Below, in pieces: positions 47,295 to 59,427 of a stretch of 64,000 bases of DNA. Under the pieces are notes generated by a model. It had not been told where the DNA came from and made no database searches. It was given only the letters and a program-made list of their open reading frames with translations. Each line of letters opens with the position of its first letter. Position 1 is the stretch's first letter. Position numbers and translations under genes: made by a program. The stretch covers positions 1 to 64,000 of the forward strand of contig JACEEZ010004901.1 in the NCBI GenBank assembly GCA_016584305.1, written 5' to 3'. The DNA is from Chionoecetes opilio. Its lineage: Eukaryota; Arthropoda; Malacostraca; Decapoda; Majidae.

Positions 47295-47812
47295 TGTAGG
47301 GGACAGTTTGCCTACGGACAGTTTGCCTACGGACAGTTTGCCTACGGACAGTTTGCCTACGGACAGTTTGCCTACGGACAGTTTGCCTACGGACAGTTTG
47401 CCTACGGACAGTTTGCCTACGGACAATTTGCCTACCGGACAGTTTGCCTACGGACAGTTTGCCTACCGGACATTTTGCCTACCGGACAATTTGCCTACGG
47501 ACACTTTGCCTACGGACACTTTGCTAACTAACTAACCTAACCTAACCTAACCTTACCTAACCTAACCTAACCTAACCTAACCTAACCTAACCTAACCTAA
47601 CCAAGGTAAAGAAAATTTTTCCTGTGGAAACACTGAGGCAAAGTGTCCGTAGGCAAAGTGTCCGTAGGCAAATTGTCCGGTAGGCAAAATGTCCGGTAGG
47701 CAAACTGTACGTAGGCAAACTGTCCGGTAGGCAAATTGTCCGTAGGCAAATTGTCCGTAAGCAAACTGTCCGTAGGCAAACTGTCCGTAGGCAAACTGTC
47801 CGGCCACGGCGG
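47295..47812. repeat. Palindromic 15 bp minisatellite with TTAGG-like core
   Basis: The left arm, 47295-47522, is about 15 units of GCCTACGGACAGTTT. The core is about 47523-47602, (CCTAA)n with a few variants. The right arm, 47636-47812, is about 11 units of the reverse complement AAACTGTCCGTAGGC. The arms could fold into a long hairpin. Variant units (CCGGACA, GACACTTT) occur in mirrored order near the core. Confidence 0.9.
47523..47602 (-). repeat. Arthropod telomere-like (TTAGG)n
   Basis: CCTAACCTAACCTAACC on the plus strand, i.e. TTAGG on the minus strand, about 16 units with two variants (CTAA, CTTAC). Confidence 0.85.
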
Positions 47813-48238
47813 GGGAATACATGATAGAGTGTGTGGCAACTGCATCCCGTGCGTGGTGACTGAATGAATACTGTAATACAAGCCAAGGTGTGCCGGGAAA
47901 CCCTAAATTAGCCATGCAGCACGTAGTTTATACCTGTCGTGTGCAGTGACTACCAAGTGCTGGCTATGGTGGGCTGTGGAGGGATACAACCAACTATTTC
48001 CTAGTGTGTTGATAAAGTATTGCCTTGCAGTGGTAATATTTATATTGTAGGAAGGAGGAGGTGAAGGCAGGTGTGTAGTGAGAGGCAGGAGAAGTTCAAA
48101 CAATAAAAGAAAAGTTCAAACAATATTAGGGTTGCCATATCTGAACAGCCAAAATTCCGGACGCCTCCACCAACACCCATCACCCAACACTCACTTTGGC
48201 CCTTTGACGTTATGTAACCTTGAAGAGTAGACGGGAAT
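47813..48238. other. Unassigned
   Basis: No recognisable gene or repeat. Confidence 0.3.
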
Positions 48239-48367
<129 letters not shown>

Positions 48368-49141
48368 CAGGGGCGTATTTAGGATCTTGAAACATTGGGG
48401 GCTTAGCCCAGCCAAGAGATCTTTAAATTTTTACAGGATAATTTTCAATTTATTTATGAGTATAATGAATATAAGATGTGAGACACTGTACTCTACCAAA
48501 AGGCTCCGGTAATTTGCTTAGGATAACTTTCGAAACTTGAAATTAAAATAAAATGAAGATAATCTGAGTTGGGGATCAACTTCGTTACTATTTTTATTTT
48601 CATCAGTAGGAGTAAAACCCTAAGAAAAAGAGAGCTTTGGCGTGATGAAAATGTCATATAGATTGTATATTCCCAATGCTTTGTTCAGTACTGAAATCTG
48701 ACCAACCTCGGTCTTATAACTACTTTATTTATATTTTTACATCACAAAGGACTGGCCAAGGACACACAAAAAAATGCACTTGGAAAAAAATGCACTTCTG
48801 TTAACTGTGTGTCTTGTCCATCTGATATTCTCTTCTTCACCTCTCCAAAAGGTCTTTTGGTGTCTCCTCTGTCATGCACTCCTCATCTCCTCTGTTCTCT
48901 CCACCTCTCTTATGTCCTGTTCATAAAAAGGTTGTCATCAGCATACGCTAAGTAACATCTAACCAAATATCTTGTTTTTTACTATAATTTTATGTTTCCC
49001 CAGTCAGAGCTTATCTTATTTTTGTGAGAAAAAATATATAATAATAAATTTAAAAAATATAAAAAGATATTTGAGATCCGGGGCTATTCATAAAACATTC
49101 GGGGCTACAGCCCCCAATGCCCAGGCCTAACTACGCCCCTG
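48368..49141 (+). mobile_element. hAT-like nonautonomous element, complete copy
   Basis: 774 bp with termini CAGGGGCGTATTTAGG and (inverted right) CAGGGGCGTAGTTAGG. The right flank is GTGGTGTG (49142-49149), identical to the left flank of the truncated copy at 45753. It contains an antisense scrap of LINE 3' end (TTTTTACATCACAAAGGACT at about 48736). No open frame for a transposase. Confidence 0.85.
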
Positions 49142-49296
49142 GTGGTGTGTGAGGTCCCAGCATTACCCAAAGATCGGTAATAATGAGCTCCAAGCTCGCT
49201 CCGGGAGGGTGAAACTGGCGATCGCGAGTCCGACTCGCGTGGACAAGACCATGGGTGAATGAATGACACACACACACACACACACACACACACCAA
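49142..49296 (+). mobile_element. SINE 3' half and (CA)n tail
   Basis: GTGGTGTGTGAGGTCCCAGC, then GCTCCGGGAGGGTGAAACTG and ACCATGGGTGAATGAATG, followed by (CA)n to 49292. It continues the SINE started at 45604. Confidence 0.8.
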
Positions 49297-49454
49297 AACA
49301 CTGATAAACATACAATCTATCTATTGAATAAACACACAAAAAATAGCAACAAATGAAAAAAATACAATGATCTACAAGAACAACTCATAAATAACTTACA
49401 AAATGAATACAAAATCTACGAAGAAGAAGAAGGAAAAAAAGAAGAGGAGGAAAA

Positions 49455-50048
<594 letters not shown>

Positions 50049-51240
50049 AAGTGAGTGAGTGAGTGGGTGGGTGTGTGAGTGTGTGAGTGAGTGAGTGTGT
50101 GAGTGAGTGGGTGGGTGGGTGAGTGAGTGTGTGAGTGAGTGGGTGGGTGTGTGAGTGAGTGTGTGAGTGAGTGGGTGGGTGTGTGAGTGAGTGTGCGAGT
50201 GAGTGGGTGGGTGGGTGCGTGAGTGTGTGTGGTGAGTGAGTGTGTGAGAGTGGAGTGGGTGGGTGGGTGAGTGAGTGTGTGAGTGAGTGGGTGGGTGGGT
50301 GAGTGAGTGTGTGAGTGCGTGAATGTGTGTGGTGAGTGAGTGTGTGAGTGAGTGGGTGGGTGGGTGAGTGAGTGTGTGAGTGAGTGGGTGGGTGGGGTGA
50401 GTGAGTGTGTGAGTGAGTGGGTGGGTGGGTGAGTGAGTTGTGTGAGTGAGTGGGTGGGTGGGTGAGTGAGTGTGTGAGTGAGTGGGTGGGTGTGGTGAGT
50501 GAGTGTGTGAGTGCGTGAATGTGTTGTGGTGAGTGAGTGTGTGAGTGAGTGGGTGGGTGGGGTGAGTGAGTGTGTGAGTGAGTGGGTGGGTGGGTGAGTG
50601 AGTGTGTGAGTGAGTGGGTGGGTGGGTGAGTGAGTGTGTGTGGTGAGTGAGTGTGTGAGTTAGTGAGTGGGTGGGTGTGTGAGTGAGTGTGTGTGTGGTG
50701 AGTAGTGTGTGAGTGGTGGGTGGTTGGGTGAGTGAGTGTGTGTGGTGAGTGAGTGTGTGAGTGAGTGGGTGGGTGGGTGAGGGAGTGTGTGTGGTGAGTG
50801 AGTGTGTGAGTGAGTGAGTGGGTGGGTGTGTGATTGAGTATGTGTGTGGTGAGTGAGTGTGTGAGTGAGTGGGTGGATGAGTGAGTGAGTGAGTGAGTGT
50901 GTGGGTATGTGAGTGGGTTAATAATTGAGTGAGTGTGTGGGTAAGTGAGTGGGTGTGTGGGTGAGTGGGTGGGTGTCTGAGTGAGTGAGAGAGTGAGTGA
51001 GTGAGAGAGTGTATGAGTGTGTGTGGGTGAGTGTGTGAGTGAGTGTGTGGGTGTCTGAGTGGGTGAGTACGTGAGTGGGTAGGTGCGTGTGTGAGTGTGT
51101 GAGTGAGTGAGTGAGTGAATGAGTGGGTGAATGAGTGAGTGGATGAGTGAGTGAGTGAGTTGGTGGTTAAGTGAGTGAGTGGGTGAGTAAGTGAGTAGGT
51201 GAGTGAGTGAGTGAGTGTGTGAGTGAGTGAGTTTGTTATA
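50049..51240. repeat. (GAGT)n-type satellite, 1.2 kb
   Basis: Tetranucleotide GTGA with a higher-order block GAGTGAGTGTGTGAGTGAGT then GGGTGGGTGG, about 36-40 bp. The 441-codon His/Thr-rich frame across it is an artefact. Confidence 0.95.
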
Positions 51241-51434
51241 TTGAAAGAGTGAATAAACGAATGAGTTGTGATGTCATTAATCATTTTTTCAATATGTTTT
51301 TTTATAGTAATAGTAGCTGTGCAAAAGTGACCGTTTCTTATCCATTTCTTCAGATTCTTTCATTTAAAACGCCCTTTTTCGTATAAGTTGGAGTTAGTAA
51401 GTGACCACATTGTTCAAGGAGACTATAGTACCAC

Positions 51435-51508
51435 ATACATTACATACATATACATACATACATACATATACATATACATACATACATATACATATACATA
51501 CATACATA
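51435..51508. repeat. (CATA)n microsatellite
   Basis: CATACATA/TACATA repeats. Confidence 0.9.
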
Positions 51509-51511
51509 TGG

Positions 51512-51662
51512 TCTAACCAAAATTGGCCTACCCCTTTGTTTTTATTGTATTCTCTTACTGTCTTCTTTATAGGGACTGGCAACTAAGCGGGCTATGTGTT
51601 ACCCATTTTTGTTGTGCCCTTGGCCAGTTCCCTGTGATGTAAAAAAAAAAAAAAAAAAAAAA

Positions 51663-51693
<31 letters not shown>

Positions 51694-51694
51694 A
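51512..51694 (+). mobile_element. LINE 3' end and A-rich tail
   Basis: Matches the last 130 bp of the LINE at 16345-18425: TTCTCTTACTGTCTTCTTTA, ACTGGCAACTAAGCGGGC, TTTTTGTTGTGCCCTTGGCC, then A23 and (AAAT)n. Confidence 0.85.
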
Positions 51695-51867
51695 TACATA
51701 CATTACATTTCTATGGGACTGCACAATAAAAAAACATTCTCAGGTATTACATCCATTATAATTACTTCTTCATACATCTCGTCAACATCCGTAAATCTAT
51801 ATATACGCGTTCACGGAGAATGACTAATGCGTGAAATCAAAGACACAGCAACCACAGCCAACACATA

Positions 51868-52122
51868 GGCCCGTACCGAGAGTCATGATGAAGGTTGAGC
51901 GACGACCTTCGCCGACTGAGGAAAGTTACCATAAAAGGGATATATTTCGGAACAAAGAGCAGCGACGAAGGTCGGCACGAAGACACGGGGGTACCCGTGT
52001 CTTCGTGCCGACCTTCGACCGTCGTCGCTGCTCTTCGTTCCGAAATATATCCCTTTTATGGCAACCTTCCTCAGTCGACGAAGGTCGTCGCTCAACCTTC
52101 ATCATGACTCTCGGTACGGGCC
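51868..52122. mobile_element. Fold-back element, 255 bp near-perfect palindrome
   Basis: Arms begin GGCCCGTACCGAGAGTCATG inward on both strands and stay almost identical for about 122 bp, meeting at GACACGGGGGTACCCGTGTC (about 51984-52003). There are few mismatches and one 6 bp indel. No coding. Either a fold-back transposon or a source of hairpin RNA. Confidence 0.75.
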
Positions 52123-52144
52123 TCTAGCATCGTCTAATGCTGTA

Positions 52145-52365
52145 GGGGAGAGCGGGGCAGGTTGCATGGAGGGTAGGTTGCATCATTGCCTCTAACTCGC
52201 ATGTTATCACACGTACATCGTCTTAATACTACTACTACTACTACTACTACTACAATAAACTGCTACTACTACAACTACAACAATAATAATAATAATAAAA
52301 AAAGTTAATGCGAGTTAGAGGCAATGATGCAACCTACCCTCGATGCAACCTGCCCCGCGCTCCGC
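52145..52365. mobile_element. TA-flanked inverted-repeat MITE
   Basis: Arms of about 58 bp: GGGGCAGGTTGCATGGAGGG, then GTTGCATCATTGCCTCTAAC and the reverse complement at 52307-52358. The loop is (ACT)n/(AAT)n. TA flanks at 52143-52144 and 52366-52367. Ends resemble those of the element at 62611-63214. Confidence 0.7.
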
Positions 52366-52461
52366 TATACACGTATAGTTATAGTATTATGGTATTTCAA
52401 CATCGATATACCTATAGAATATAAGGACAAGTATAGCGTATGGAGTAATCATATAGATTAC

Positions 52462-52775
52462 CTAACGAGCGAACAGACGAAGGGAGTAAAGGAGTGCGAG
52501 AGATAAACGAATGAGAATATATATTGGAAAACAAAGGTGCATAGTATTCATCGCTGAGAGTCTTGCGTGAAGTGACAGATTGATTCACCCCCTTCCTTAT
52601 AGTCTGCCATCCAAGATCCACATTACCTTTAGCCATAGACCACTGTATACCGTGGTCTATGCCTTAGCGAATAGACAGACGAAGGAAGTAAAAGAAGGAG
52701 AAGAGAAAGAGAGCAGCGGAGAGAACCAGTTTTCCCGCCCTGAGAATCTTGCGTGCAGTGATAGATTGACTGAAG
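52462..52775. repeat. Decayed tandem duplication of about 195 bp
   Basis: GCGAACAGACGAAGG...CTGAGAGTCTTGCGTGAAGT (52468-52576) is echoed by GCGAATAGACAGACGAAGGA...CTGAGAATCTTGCGTGCAGT (52667-52760). Confidence 0.6.
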
Positions 52776-52813
52776 GTATTTACGGAGTCTGTCTTGGGAG
52801 GCCAGGCGACTAC

Positions 52814-55800
52814 CTTAGATCCGGTGGGAGAAGGTGGGCAGTGGGAGAAGGTGGCCAGGTGCACGATGATGATGACAGACAGGTAGGTGATGCTGAACAC
52901 GAACCACACGTCGATGTACTTGAGGTAGGCGGTGGTGGGGAGGGAGTTGCTGGATTCCGTGTAGAGGGAGATGAACACCAGGAGCGTGGTCAGACTCATC
53001 GTGCCTCGCTCATTGGAGGACTCCAGTGGCAGGAACATCGTGCCGTACCTGTCATCACCATTAAGACAGCCACGTGTTAGTTATCTGTATACACGCTGCG
53101 AACCAGATGTAGGAAAAGATGTAGATGTACGAATACACGAGATATAGGAAAAGTTCTTACGGCTAGTAATCAGGGTAGAACAAGAAGTAACGGTTTCAAG
53201 CATGAAAAACGTAGATTTAAAAAAGAAATAGGGAGAAACTGGTTCACAAATAGGTTGGTAAATGATTGAAATGGACTCAGTCGTCAGGTGGTCAGTGCGG
53301 AGTCAATAGGGAGCTTTAAAAGGAGGCTGGATAAATTCATGGATGGGGATGAAAGATGGTACTGTAGGTAGTGTTAAGTAACAGGAACTACCACGTGTAG
53401 GTCTCGCGGCCTCTTGTAGCTTCTTTATTTTCTTATGTTCTTATGTTCTTATGAAGCAATCTTATTTCCTATCAACGTCACTAGATATTAATATAAGGTG
53501 ACTACGAATAATGCATCTTATGAAACTTGAGGTGTTAATCAATGGTAAATGATAGGGGAAAATACACCTTATTTCGTGAGTTATTTCATATTCCACGATA
53601 TTATCAGATTCTTTTGTTCGGGAAGGGACGCTCAATGCCGCGCGGACAGGGATATACTGGCGTGGTTCCCTTGCAAGTCTGACTCATTGGATCCTTTCGA
53701 GGGTTTGGTTCATAACTTACCCGAGGATGAGGAACAGCGAGGTGGTAAACAGGTGGTACTCGAGGACTTTCCCGAGAATGAGGAGGAGGAAGGTGGTAAA
53801 CAGGTGGTACTCGAGGACTTTCCCGAGGATGAGGAGGAGAGAGGTGGGCAGGAAAGTGTTAAGCAGGTGGTACTCGAGTACTTACCCGAGGATGAGGAGG
53901 AGGGAGGTGGGCAGGAAGGTGGTAAACAGGTGGTACTCGAGGACTTACCCGAGGATGAGGAGGAGAGAGGTGGGCAGGAAGGTGGTAAACAGGTGGTACT
54001 CGAGGACTTTCCCGAGGATGAGGAGGAGGGAGGTGGGCAGGAAGGTGGTAAACAGGTAGTACTCGAGGACTTACCCGAGTATGAGGAGGAGGGAGGTGGG
54101 CAGGAAGGTGGTAAACAGGTGGTACCCGAAGACTTACCCGAGTATGAGGAGGAGAGAGGTGGGCAGGAAAGTGTTAAGCAGGTGGTACTCGAGTACTTAC
54201 CCGAGGATGAGGAGGAGGGAGGTGGGCAGGAAGGTGGTAAACAGGTGGTACTCGAGGACTTACCCGAGTATGAGGAGGAGGGAGGTGGGCAGGAAGGTGG
54301 TAAACAGGTGGTACTCGAGGACTTACCCGAGGATGAGGAGGAGAGAGGTGGGCAGGAAGGTGGTAAACAGGTGGTACTCGTAGCGCCGCGACAGCTTCAG
54401 GAACACGGTGATGGTGTTGGTGGGCAAGACCTCCTTGCCCAGCGTGCAGGACTCCACCTTGTACTCCTCCAGCAGCGTCGGGCAGTCCGTGATTCTCGAG
54501 GACTCGTTCAGCAGGAGGCCGGTCACGCGCACGTTGGTCACCTGCGGGGCGAGAGGTTGTCAGGTGCGCATCCCCCTGCTTCATGCATGCCATTAACCCA
54601 AGCTCTTATGAACCCTATGAAAATGTGATCCTTTTTGTGTATTTCTGTATCTTACACTGAGAGGAAGCGAAGGACGTAAACCCTGCATGTTTGTGGCTAA
54701 CAAGCCGATATGGTAAATATGTTTCGGTTTGATGAGTTGCTCAGACAAAATCCTTATCGCTTTCGTATTCCTTCGTGCAAATTGCTGTGGTCTTTCACTG
54801 AGTCTAAATTCATCATTTTTTGTGTGTTTTGTTTTCACAGCGGCAGCAGAGCGTCAGCCCCTAACCGGAACACGACGCTGTTGCAGGACTCTTCACGAAG
54901 CCCCCAGCAGGGTCATACAGCGCCGTGACCCACCTTGAGCCTGACGAGGCAGTCCTGCACGTCCCACGGATACCACCACAGATCAAACTTGCAGTAGACC
55001 GTCGAGCGCAGATCCACCTTCTCTGACACTGGGTTCTCGGCGCCGGGATACTCGTAACCTGCAAGCACCAAACTGGCTTATCTTCCCACCCATGCCATCA
55101 GGAACCTCTCCCCCCCCCCGTCCCCCCGCCCTGGACCACCACTGCGACATAAAACAGCTTAGTGCAGAGTAATCACCTGCTAATTATCTGCGACATATGT
55201 TAAACAGGCTCAACCTCAGAAATGTTTTACGTGACACTTAAAAAATCATGAACATCGTAAACAATCGAGAAACAATGATCAGCAAACATAAAAAAGCAGG
55301 GTATGAATGCTTAATATCGATCTTTGTATTTGTTATCTACATGTATAGCGGCGAGAAAGGTGAATGCATGCCCTTGGCCACACCTCTGTCCGTGGGGCGC
55401 CCCTCGCCTCGCTTCTCCACCACCAACTCTGAAGAAGCCTGGATGTTGGTCACGGCGTCCTCCACCATCAGCTTGGTCTTCCACACCTCGATCTGGGGAA
55501 GCAGGGAAGTAGTGTAGATACAGGGCCCTGCAACCACCGTGCAGGGAGGCGGAGATTAACAGAGCATCGCAGCGCCCGCCGCGGGAGTCAGGTGCCAGGC
55601 TTAGTAATAGGTTTAGAGGCAGTTATGTTATTTTTCGTATTATTTTGGTCACAGATGAAGACATTTTCCCAATTTACATCTTGAATCCTCATCAACTGAA
55701 TACCTGCTTATCGTCCCATGCAAACTACAAGACCAAGAGTGAACAGTTGAAAACCAAAGGTACTTTCTTCTTAGCAATTCACATCCATACAAAATAAGAC

Positions 55801-58299
55801 AGATTGACGCTAATAGCTCTTCACTTTTACGATCGAGGAAGTCTGTATCATTGACGCCAAACCACATACTTGCGAGGAGTGTCTCAGAGCCTCCAAAGCC
55901 TGCCAGGTGTGCCTACCTCGTCCTCCGCCGCCACCACCTTCTTCTCCTGGTCTTGCTGAAGGTGAGTGAAGGTGACGCGAGTTTCTGTCCAGCGCAGCAT
56001 GACTTCAAAGTACACCTGGAAGGTCATGCTGAGCAGGTCAAAGTTAATGATCCGCTTGACTTCGAGGCGGGCGAGCACGGGCAGCGGCATGGACGGCGGG
56101 TTCTCGTGCAGGTAGCCGGGCGGCAGCAGTGCTGTGGTGCAGCCCATCTCGTCTGATTGGTCCGAACAGTCAAACTTAAAATCACACACCTTGTCCAGCT
56201 GGATGCAGGTGGCGTCCGAGCAGGTGTACTGGTGGTCGGCACAGGTGCTGAGGGAAAGCCTCATCCCCTTCTTCTGCTCCTCCGCCCTCCACTCGTGCCG
56301 CCCCACCGGCAGTCTGTCCAAGAGCACGCACGGCCTCACGCTCAACGCCTCGCCGATCACACACCAGCGGGAGGCGTTGGCGTCCTTCGTGATGTGAAGC
56401 TTCCTGAAGCCGTGGAAGTAGACGCCGTGGCCTCGGTGGCGTGCCAGCACGAAGGAGAAGGTGAACGGCGAGACGTCCTCGGTGAGTTTCTGGGGCAGTC
56501 CTTGCAGGCGAAACACTGATCGTCCTCGAGGCGTGCCCACGAAGCACATTTTTTGCTCGTCAGATACTAAGTCCCATTTACTCTCAGAGTTTTGCACGAA
56601 GTTTTCCTTCTTTTGCAGGTTAGGCGGCCCCTTGCTGCTATAGCAGGTGCTGTCTACCCTCTGGCTCACCATGGCGGCGGTGGCGGCGGTCACGTTGTCG
56701 CGGGTGAGGCCAAGGAAGGCGCCGAAACCTTCTCTGACTGTCAAAGGACAGAGAGGCAGGTTTTCATTTATAAGTGTTGATATGAACTCTATCTCTTTGT
56801 CGTCTCGAGGAATTACAAGATCAAAACCGATAACGTCGAGGAAGTTTTTGGCGTCTTTCCGCAACATTCTCCAACAGAACATCATAATCCTCCTGGAAGT
56901 AACGCCCTCCTCGCCGCAGGGACCCTCGTGGTGGAGGCTGACGCTGCCCGTCTGGTTGTGTGCCGTCCACGTGATGTCGTTCCAGGCCAGGAGCGGCTCG
57001 GCGTCGGGCAAGATGCAAGAAGTCCAGTCCAGGATGTTAGCGGCCGAGAGGGCCAAGGGCCACAGGGTGAGGCCCGTGACATGGCCATGGAATGACTGTT
57101 CTTTAGTGTAGCCTCCGTCCAAGACGTCCTGCTCCTGACCCAGCACCAGGGACCCGTTGAGAGGCAGTGGCTGCATGGCCAAGGAGCCTCGTGACACATT
57201 CTTGTCCATCCACAGCGCCCATCCGTCGGGCTCCACCGCCAGGCAGGTGGAAAGCCATGTCTCGGGTGCGATGATGAAAGGAAACTTGGGAGCTTCCAGA
57301 AACTGATCCATGTACACTATGCCAAACTCTCCCGGGATTGGTCCTGCAATAACGACATGAGATTCGTTTGTATTACAATGTTACCCCACCAAATATACTT
57401 AGAGTAAAGCAGCTTTTTACAAATGTATGAATAATAATACAGGATTTTCAACCACTGAACCCACAATACGAATCGCTGTGTTTACTTAATCTCATAGCGT
57501 CGTCCATCTGGTTTGAAATGGCGTAGCTGAGCACCGTGGTGGCTTCCAGGAAGGTGGTGACCTTGTACCAGACACACAGCGTGAAGGAGGCGAGGGGCGT
57601 GAGTGCTAAGGGGCCCAAACTGTCCTTCAGAGACACAATGAGGCGAGTGTCTGCGTCTCCGTCGCCCCCTCCTCCCGCCAGCCTGAACACCGCCCACTCT
57701 GAGGGAGACAAGCGCTGCCCTTAGCGGTACTGAGCAAAGTCATGAAGCTGTATGCAAGAATCTCCCACGGCAGCGCCCACGCGGGTGGAGTCACGAGAGT
57801 GCCGTGGTGACGGCATCCCCGGTAGGCCGATGCAGGTGGAGCAGTAATGTCATCCTAAGGGTTTTCATAAAGACTTTCTCGGGAAAATTTAAGGTTTGTT
57901 TTGACAATCCATCTAGCCAATGAGAGATCAGATCTAAAAAAAAAAAAATCACAATATAATGGTCAACCATCCAGGATAACTAATAACAGGTACTGGGTGT
58001 ACACATTTAATGGCACCCAAGCTTCCCAACGAAATCAAAAGAAAACAACATCAGCCACACCTCCAGCTATGCAAGATAAGGTTGAGGGTCGCGTTATCAC
58101 CGTCACGCACGCACGCACGCACGCAGCCCCAGGCCAGGGACGCGTCGGGGATGAACTGAACGAATGTCTGCCAAAAGAGGGAGGCGAATGAAGGCTCACC
58201 TGGTCGGTCGGCGGCGTCAGCGGGCGGGAGGACCGTCAAAGTCAGCAGCGTCACCGCCGTAGCCACCGCCGTCGCACAAATGACGCCCGTGTTCAGCAT
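52814..58299 (-). CDS. Cys-loop receptor with pentraxin and LDLa domains, 7 exons
   Basis: Exons 58299-58200, 57698-57486, 57343-55917, 55492-55384, 55058-54934, 54541-54327 and 53048-52814 join without frame break to 808 codons; all introns are GT-AG. Residues 1-30 are a signal peptide. About 34-230 are pentraxin/LamG-like (FTLCVWYKV, GQEQD at 173-177). 472-506 are an LDLa module (six Cys, ending DCSDQSDEMGC). From about 510 comes the ligand-binding domain with Cys-loop C639-C653 (KFDLWWYPWDVQD between). TM1 is about 715-731, TM2 about 745-763, TM3 about 777-797. At the pore mouth E743 and R744 occupy -1' and 0', and L753 is at 9'. It should be a plasma-membrane ligand-gated channel subunit; the ligand is unknown. 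E at -1' hints at cation permeability (inference). After TGSK808 (donor AAG|GTAGTC) no TM4 exon was found to the left, so the model is incomplete at the C-terminus. Intron 6 holds a splice-site minisatellite. Confidence 0.85.
53152..53455 (+). pseudogene. LINE 3' fragment in intron 6
   Basis: The plus strand reads NQGRTRSNGFKHEKRRFKKE, then NWFTNRLVND, a TGA, QVVSAESIGSFKRRLDKF and MDGDERW. The end is TTATTTTCTTATGTTCTTAT then GTTCTTATG. It is the same subfamily as 21456-21964 and lies antisense to the channel gene. Confidence 0.85.
53717..54390. repeat. 63 bp minisatellite made of TM1 exon end plus 5' splice site, 11 copies
   Basis: On the minus strand each unit is GAGTACCACCTGTTTACCAC, CTTCCTGCCCACCTC and CTCCTCCTCATCCTCGG|GTAAGTCCTC: the last 54 or so nt of exon 6 (residues EYHLFTTFLPTSLLLIL) followed by the donor. 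Eight units keep GTAAGT (53717, 53881, 53944, 54070, 54133, 54196, 54259, 54322 region). Three have GAAAGT instead. Two distal units are shorter (about 51 bp). Confidence 0.95.
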
Positions 58300-58930
58300 G
58301 CTAGAAAAATTAGGTAAATAGATTTGCATGAAAATCTGGGATGCCGAAATTTTTCCTTAAAATCCGTGGGAGTTTTGGCAAAAAAATAGTTTCTTGAAAT
58401 AACTCAAAAACCACGATACGTACACAGTAATGGTATAGAATACAAAACATTGATTAGGGAATTAACTTGCTTTATAGATATTGTGCAACTCATTTGGGGT
58501 TCAAATAATATAAAAAACCCTTTAAATTTATATTTCTCAGAAAACACATATTTCCTCATAAAGCATAGAAGTTGTTGAGGATCGATTACGCCATCGGATA
58601 GAACACATAAAGCTTAACAACTTTCCATCCATGTATTTATCCCCTAAAACCAATATATACTATAGTTACGTAGCAAAATGGTAAAAAAAACATGTCCGTC
58701 AACAATCCAGGGCAATTTTTGACATCCAGAATCCGAAAATAATTTCCGTCACATAAACGTGAAAATCGTTGGGAATAAAAGTTGCAGATTTTTCAAGTTG
58801 TAAATAGATTTGTCAAGTGAGTCTTTTCTGTCTGATGAATGGTTTGGGAAATAGAAAATAGTTATGAACAAGGAAAATAAAAATATAAGAATATGAAAGA
58901 CGCCAATGATGCAATGAAAGCCAATCGTTT
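58300..58930. other. Upstream region of the channel gene, AT-rich
   Basis: No clear TATA/initiator pair found. No repeat recognised. Confidence 0.3.
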
Positions 58931-59141
58931 ATAGCCCTTCTCGCCCAGATCTTTCCTTGGCTATAAAAAATCGTCTGTTGTTAGGCATAAAATTTCGAAA
59001 AGTCACTTAATATACCCAATTAGTTAGTGGAAAAGGATACTAAACAGGTCATATCTATAAAATATTGCTTATGTTCACTAAAAATCGTCTAATGGTACCC
59101 AAATTACAATGGAAATTACGTTCTGGGTCTCAAGGGGTTAA
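58931..59141. mobile_element. TTAA-type MITE, copy 2
   Basis: Matches 18714-18925 along its length (AACAGGTCATATCTATAAAA, then TATTGCTTATGTTCACTAAA). The right end is AAGGGGTTAA. The left TTAA is degraded to TATA. Confidence 0.65.
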
Positions 59142-59289
59142 AGGACAGTCATTTTCCACCTCCTCGCTTTTCTTAATGATGCGTCCAAGGCTGTTTCTCA
59201 TCACTAATGTTCTTCCTTTATAATCAATACCTTCCTGCCGTCCATCACTCTGCATAATTGAACAACAAGGACGTGAAGTTATTTATCAG

Positions 59290-59334
<45 letters not shown>

Positions 59335-59359
59335 TGTGTGTGTCTGTGTGTGTCTGTGT

Positions 59360-59427
<68 letters not shown>

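Noticed and set aside
47262..47535. Repetitive protein frame (QFAYG / DSLPT repeats)
   Set aside because: Product of the 15 bp minisatellite; the mirrored array gives the same peptides on the other strand.
52580..53080. Plus-strand frame of 166 codons
   Set aside because: Antisense to exon 7 of the channel gene, which has TM2-TM3 and matching splice phases.
53549..54628. Plus-strand frame of 359 codons with repeated EDLPEDEEE-GGQEGGKQ units
   Set aside because: It is the antisense shadow of the 63 bp array derived from the minus-strand receptor exon. The repeat period is a multiple of 3, which keeps the frame open.
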